39,818 nucleotides of DNA, taken from positions 1 to 39,818 of the forward strand of contig CAYOLL010000045.1 of NCBI GenBank assembly GCA_964404765.1, read 5' to 3'. Made by a program: the position numbers and the translations under genes. The notes below the pieces were generated by a model. It saw only the letters and a program-made list of their open reading frames with translations, searched no databases and had not been told where the DNA came from. The first letter of the stretch is position 1. Each line of letters opens with the position of its first letter. Below, in pieces: positions 35,637-39,818 of this stretch. The stretch is from CAYOLL01 sp964404765 [NCBI: uncultured Gemmatimonadota bacterium] (lineage in GTDB: Bacteria; 4572-55).

Positions 35637-37601
35637 TTATTTGGCGTCGCTGACCGCAGACGCATTCTTAAATGATTCCCAATACTTGATCTCAACTTCG
35701 CCGACCGGCAAAGTCGTGTTGTTCTTTTGGGCAGCATCCAGAGCCGCTACTTTTTCCGGGTCAAACCACCAGTAAGTAAAAATGTCTTTATAGTCACCGA
35801 CGTAGCGGCTTAAAACATATTCCGGGTAGCCAAAACGGTTCCAGAATAGCAAGCGTTCATACGGCGCATAATGGGATAGCAAAAACGGCAGCTCTTCCCA
35901 TACAATACCGTCGATCTCGCGAATAATCTCGATTTGCTTCTTCCGGTCAAACTCTTGATCGTATTGTTTGCACAGCTCATCGACCCGTTTGTTTTTAAAA
36001 CCATAAACGTTGGTGTTATCTTTCTCATCGGCTAATTTGGAATTAAACATGGTCTCCGGATTCGGATAACCTGTTCCGCCCCAGGCCATATAAAATATGG
36101 TAAAGCTGCGATCCATCAGGGCTTTCCATGACGCGCCCTGATCGACAAACTTGATCTGCAGATCAATGCCATTCTCTTTCAGCATTTGCTGAAACGGCGT
36201 GACGACTTGCTCGGCGCCTTTATCAATGCCGATTTCGATTTGGAATGGCTTGCCGTCTTTGACTAACCAACCGTCGGCATTGCGCTCTTTCCAGCCGGCT
36301 TCAGCCAAAAGCTGTTGTGCTTTCTCCGGATTATAGCTAAATTTTTCGTTATTCGGATTCTCGTAGACCGAGCCGGCTTGCATGGAGTTTTGAATGATAT
36401 ACTGATCCCGAAATAACTCTTTGTTCAGTTTTTCGCGATTAAACAAATACATGAAGGCATGGCGAATTTTCGTATCATTAAAAGGCCATTCGCGCATATT
36501 CAACATATAACCGGTCATGCCGGTGGGCTGCTCGGAAAACACGCGCCGCTTTTGGACTAAGCCATTTTTCACACCTTCAAAATCCGCTTCTTCCGCCCAT
36601 TTTCGCGCCGACATGACCCGATAAAAATCATGATCGCCTTTTTTAAATTGCTCAAAAATCAACGACTCGTTGTCTTTGACCACGCCAAATTTGATTTTAT
36701 CAAAGTTGCAAATATATTTGGCGGTTGGAGACTCCGCCGCCCAATAATCCAGGCGGCGCGTAACGGCAAACGACTGCTGGTTAACAAAATCCTTTTCCAG
36801 CAAAGTGTAGGGTCCGGTGCCGGGCAAGGTCTTAAATTGATATTCCGAAAGATAATCCGTTCCGGATAAATTGTTGATGATGTGCGCGGGATACAACACC
36901 ATTGATGAGCCAAAGTATAACAAATTTCGCCAATTCAATTCTTTACATTTGACCGAGGCAATGTACTTTGACTCGGCTACCGGCTTGTCAAATTTACCAT
37001 AAGTCAGCGTATTGGAAGGCTCCATCAGCGTTTCATCCATCATAAAGTTCCATGTCGCTACCACATCTTCGGCGGTCACCTCTTTGCCGTCTGACCAGCG
37101 GGCGTTGGGATCGATGCGAAACCAATAATGCATTTTGTCTTCAGAAATCTTCCAGTGCGAAGCCAAAGCCGGCACATATTCCCGCGTCACCGGATGGGTC
37201 GACAAAAGCCCTTCGTACATTAAAGTTTTAAGCGTATTATTTTCTTCATAGCCGGCATTTTGCCCTTCCGTGCGCAGGGTGACCGGAAAGCGGGTCGAAA
37301 CATGCGTCAATAAACCACCCTTAACGGCGCGCGGATCACCAAAGTACTTTTGATCTTCCGGCGTAATCACGTAAGTTTGATAGCCCAAGCTCTCGGCGAT
37401 GGCCTCAAAACCGTAGCCGCCTTTGTCGGCCGGTGTTTCCGTATCTTTCGGGGCAATGCTTTCGGCGGTTTTGACGGCAAGCTGCGGTATTGCGACAGCG
37501 ACTTGCTTTGCGCCACTATCCTCTTGTTGATCAGCAGCTTTGCCGCAGCCAATCAGACCGCAAAGTGTTGCAAAAACTGCAAATTTTGTCCAATTTTTCA
37601 T
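35637..37601 (-). CDS. YejA-like peptide-binding lipoprotein, paralog 4
   Basis: A 654-residue family 5 solute-binding lipoprotein with lipobox LIGC (Cys19). Its leader (MKNWTKF) and 5' untranslated sequence, GGAG nine bases before ATG, are nearly identical to those of copy 3, and the spacers on both sides are 23 bases long, a clear trace of tandem duplication. It shares PADKGGYGFEAIAESLGYQT with copy 5. Family markers are RWSDGKEVTAEDVVATWNFM and the C-terminal YWWFDPEK. Expected role is binding of peptides or similar substrates in the periplasm. Confidence 0.92.
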   Translation of the reverse strand: MKNWTKFAVFATLCGLIGCGKAADQQEDSGAKQVAVAIPQLAVKTAESIAPKDTETPADKGGYGFEAIAESLGYQTYVITPEDQKYFGDPRAVKGGLLTHVSTRFPVTLRTEGQNAGYEENNTLKTLMYEGLLSTHPVTREYVPALASHWKISEDKMHYWFRIDPNARWSDGKEVTAEDVVATWNFMMDETLMEPSNTLTYGKFDKPVAESKYIASVKCKELNWRNLLYFGSSMVLYPAHIINNLSGTDYLSEYQFKTLPGTGPYTLLEKDFVNQQSFAVTRRLDYWAAESPTAKYICNFDKIKFGVVKDNESLIFEQFKKGDHDFYRVMSARKWAEEADFEGVKNGLVQKRRVFSEQPTGMTGYMLNMREWPFNDTKIRHAFMYLFNREKLNKELFRDQYIIQNSMQAGSVYENPNNEKFSYNPEKAQQLLAEAGWKERNADGWLVKDGKPFQIEIGIDKGAEQVVTPFQQMLKENGIDLQIKFVDQGASWKALMDRSFTIFYMAWGGTGYPNPETMFNSKLADEKDNTNVYGFKNKRVDELCKQYDQEFDRKKQIEIIREIDGIVWEELPFLLSHYAPYERLLFWNRFGYPEYVLSRYVGDYKDIFTYWWFDPEKVAALDAAQKNNTTLPVGEVEIKYWESFKNASAVSDAK

Positions 37602-37624
37602 GATAAATATCTCCACGCTAAAAT

Positions 37625-39601
37625 TTATTTGGCGTCGCTAAGCGCCGACGCATTCTTAAACGCTTCCCAATATTTGACATCCACTTCGCTGGCAACCGGT
37701 AAAGTCGTGTTGTTCTTTTTGGCTGCTTCCAAAGCGGCAATTTTTTCCGAATCAAACCACCAGTAGGTAAAAACATCGCGATAATCGCCGTAATCGTAAC
37801 GGGCCAGCATATATTCGGGATAGCTGACACGGTTCCAGAATAAAACCCGTTGATAAGGCGCGTAAAGTATCAATAAAAACGGCAGTTCTTCCCACACGAT
37901 TCCGTCGATTTCGCGGAGTATTTCGATCTGTTTTTTGCGATCAAACTCTTTATCATACAAAGCGCACAATTCATCCACACGCTTATTCTTAAAGCCAAAG
38001 ATGTTGGTATTGTCGTTTTTATCGGCCAGGCTGGAATGAAACATGCTTTCCGGATTCGGATAAGACGATCCGCCCCAGGCCATGTAATCCATTGTAAAAG
38101 TGCGCTCCATCAGCCCTTTCCACGAAGCGTTCGAGTCTACAAACTTAAGCTGCAGATCAATGCCGTATTCCTTCAACATTTGTTGGAATGGCGTGGCCGT
38201 CGCCTCATCGCTTTTTTCAATGCCGATCTCGATGCGGAACTCTTTTCCGTCTTTGACTAACCAGCCATTAGCGTTACGCTCTTTCCAGCCGGCTTCCGCC
38301 AAAAGCTGCATGGCTTTTTCCGGATTGTAAGCAAACTTTTCATTGTTGGGATTTTCGTAAACCGACCCGGAAAACATGGAATTTTGGATAATGTATTGCC
38401 CGCGGTATAGCTTCTGAATCAACTCTTCTCGATTGAACAAATACATAAAAGCGTGACGAATGCGCTTATCGTCAAAAGGCCATTGGCGCATGTTGAGCAT
38501 GTAGCCTTGCATGCCGTTAGCCCTTTCGGTAAAGATACGCCGTTTTTGAATCCAACCATTTTTGACATTGTCAAAATCGGTTTCCTCAGCCCATTTTTGC
38601 GCGCTCATGACAAGGTAAAAGTCAAAGTCGCCTTTTTTAAACTGCTCAAAAATAAGCGACGGATTGTCTTTGACCACGCCAAATTTGATCTTATCAAAGT
38701 TGAACAAATGCTTGGTGGCTGGGTTTTCAGCGCCCCAATAATCCAAACGGCGGGTCATGGTAAAGGATTGCGAATTCTTGAAATCGCTCTCAAAAAACGT
38801 ATACGGCCCCGTTCCCGGCAATGCTTTGAACTGATATTGACTTTGATAATCGGCGCCCGTCAAATTTTTGAGAATGTGGGCGGGATAAATGGCCATGCCC
38901 GCGCCAAAATATAGCAAGTTTCGCCAATTCAGATCTTTACATTTGACCGTAACGAGGTATTTGCCTTCGGCGGTCGGACGTTCAAACTTTTCATAAGTCA
39001 GAATGTTGGAGGGTTCCAGCAACGTCTCGTCCATCATAAAATTCCAGGAAGCGATCACATCCTCGGCAGTCACGGGTTCCCCGTCCGACCAGCGGGCGTC
39101 AGGGTTTACGCGAAACCAAAACTGCATTTTATCGGCTGAAATTTTCCAATGACTGGCCAGCAAAGGGACATACTCCCGCGTCACCGGATGCGCCATGAGC
39201 AGCGTCTCAAACATCAAGCCTCTGATTAAGGAGTTTTCCGAATATCCGGCATGTTGACCTTCGGTGCGCATAGTGATTGGAAAACGCTCGGATACGAACG
39301 TGAACAGCCCGCCTTTGACGGCCCGCGGATCACCAAAATATTTCTGCTCTTCCGGCGTGATCACATAGGTTTGATAGCCCAGACTTTCGGCGATGGCTTC
39401 AAAGCCGTAGCCGCCTTTATCGGGCGGTGTTTCCGTATCTTTCGGAGCGGTGTTTTCGGCGGTCTTGACGGCGTATTGGAGAATTGCGGCAGGGGATGCC
39501 GCAGTCGTATTATTGATGGGTTGTTCGTTACTTTGTCCGCATGAGCTTGCCAGAACATTAAGAATAATGATCTGACAGAATAAAAGAGACTTCCGGGTCA
39601 T
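37625..39601 (-). CDS. YejA-like peptide-binding lipoprotein, paralog 5 (first gene of the cluster)
   Basis: A 658-residue family 5 solute-binding lipoprotein and the promoter-proximal gene of the transport cluster. The signal peptide differs from the others (MTRKSLLFCQIIILNVLASS, lipobox ASSC, Cys21), while the mature part is closest to copy 4: PDKGGYGFEAIAESLGYQT, YFGDPRAVKGG, RWSDGEPVTAEDVIASWNFM, and WGGSSYPNPESMFHSSLADK. AAGGA lies six bases before the ATG. The upstream 217 bases hold the only space for a promoter of the whole 16-kb cluster. Confidence 0.92.
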   Translation of the reverse strand: MTRKSLLFCQIIILNVLASSCGQSNEQPINNTTAASPAAILQYAVKTAENTAPKDTETPPDKGGYGFEAIAESLGYQTYVITPEEQKYFGDPRAVKGGLFTFVSERFPITMRTEGQHAGYSENSLIRGLMFETLLMAHPVTREYVPLLASHWKISADKMQFWFRVNPDARWSDGEPVTAEDVIASWNFMMDETLLEPSNILTYEKFERPTAEGKYLVTVKCKDLNWRNLLYFGAGMAIYPAHILKNLTGADYQSQYQFKALPGTGPYTFFESDFKNSQSFTMTRRLDYWGAENPATKHLFNFDKIKFGVVKDNPSLIFEQFKKGDFDFYLVMSAQKWAEETDFDNVKNGWIQKRRIFTERANGMQGYMLNMRQWPFDDKRIRHAFMYLFNREELIQKLYRGQYIIQNSMFSGSVYENPNNEKFAYNPEKAMQLLAEAGWKERNANGWLVKDGKEFRIEIGIEKSDEATATPFQQMLKEYGIDLQLKFVDSNASWKGLMERTFTMDYMAWGGSSYPNPESMFHSSLADKNDNTNIFGFKNKRVDELCALYDKEFDRKKQIEILREIDGIVWEELPFLLILYAPYQRVLFWNRVSYPEYMLARYDYGDYRDVFTYWWFDSEKIAALEAAKKNNTTLPVASEVDVKYWEAFKNASALSDAK

Positions 39602-39818
39602 AAGCGTTCCTTAAAATTTGCCAAAGTGTAATGTCAGATTAAGTGAGAGACCTGCAGTTTTTATAGAAGAGTGCACAAGTAAAACCGATTTAGGCTAAAA
39701 ATGCAAGAAATTTTTTTGAATTAGCTGAATTTATAAAATTTCCTGAATTATTCATAAATTTTGCAGCAATTCCCGCGATCTTATTCGAGTTGAATGTCAT
39801 AGAGGGAGGCAATAGTCA
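39602..39818. other. Upstream region of the transport cluster, divergent edge
   Basis: AT-rich DNA with no gene. On the minus strand TATAAA (39660-39665) is a possible -10 element for the cluster but has no good -35 partner. On the plus strand AGGGAGG (39803-39809) lies nine bases from the right edge, so a divergent plus-strand gene may begin at or just past the edge. Confidence 0.35.

Noticed and set aside
29615-39601. The regular repeats across the binding-protein genes could suggest a CRISPR or satellite array.
   Set aside because: The period is about 2 kb and each unit is a full open gene; these are tandem paralogs.

Overview
The window reads as chromosomal DNA from a Gram-negative bacterium, most likely an uncultured lineage of the FCB/KSB1/Calditrichota kind. 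The clues are lipoproteins, secreted LVIVD-repeat proteins with a C-terminal FlgD/type IX-like tail, a Reg_prop/Y_Y_Y hybrid sensor, a very large Ser/Thr kinase-ATPase-TPR-histidine-kinase fusion, and several families of short palindromic intergenic repeats. The lineage is an inference from gene style; no marker gene was compared. No tRNA, rRNA, CRISPR array or intact transposon was seen.

Layout. Bases 2-133 are the end of sufC. A plus-strand hybrid sensor kinase with receiver and class III cyclase domains follows (509-5209), then pyrF (5488-6213). On the minus strand is a 1687-residue Ser/Thr kinase/ATPase/TPR/GAF/histidine-kinase-like protein (6421-11484). A 544-base divergent region with a good sigma70-type promoter leads to pbpC (12029-14350). 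Convergent to pbpC is an array of three paralogous secreted LVIVD proteins (14548-21750). Its spacers carry copies of a small hydrophobic ORF and a remnant of a fourth gene. Then comes holA (21946-22938).

From 39601 down to 23295 there is one long minus-strand cluster for a Yej/Opp-type peptide ABC importer. In transcription order it has five tandem YejA-like lipoprotein binding proteins, an orphan YgiT-type zinc-finger protein, permease YejB, a Uma2-family nuclease-like gene, permease YejE, an ATPase and a second ATPase. The first ATPase is the most unusual object in the window. Its ABC motifs are all intact, but two hydrophobic segments, each long enough for a two-helix membrane hairpin, lie between Walker A and the Q-loop and between the Q-loop and the signature.

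How the genes fit together. The transport cluster looks like one uptake system in which five diverged surface lipoproteins share one permease pair and two ATPases, so the expansion probably widens substrate range. The two giant signalling proteins are separate: one is membrane-anchored and could couple an extracellular signal to a cyclic nucleotide, while the other is soluble and has lost its phosphoacceptor histidine. The gaps between genes are largely filled with degenerate interspersed repeats, and one of these appears to sit at the breakpoint of the LVIVD array.
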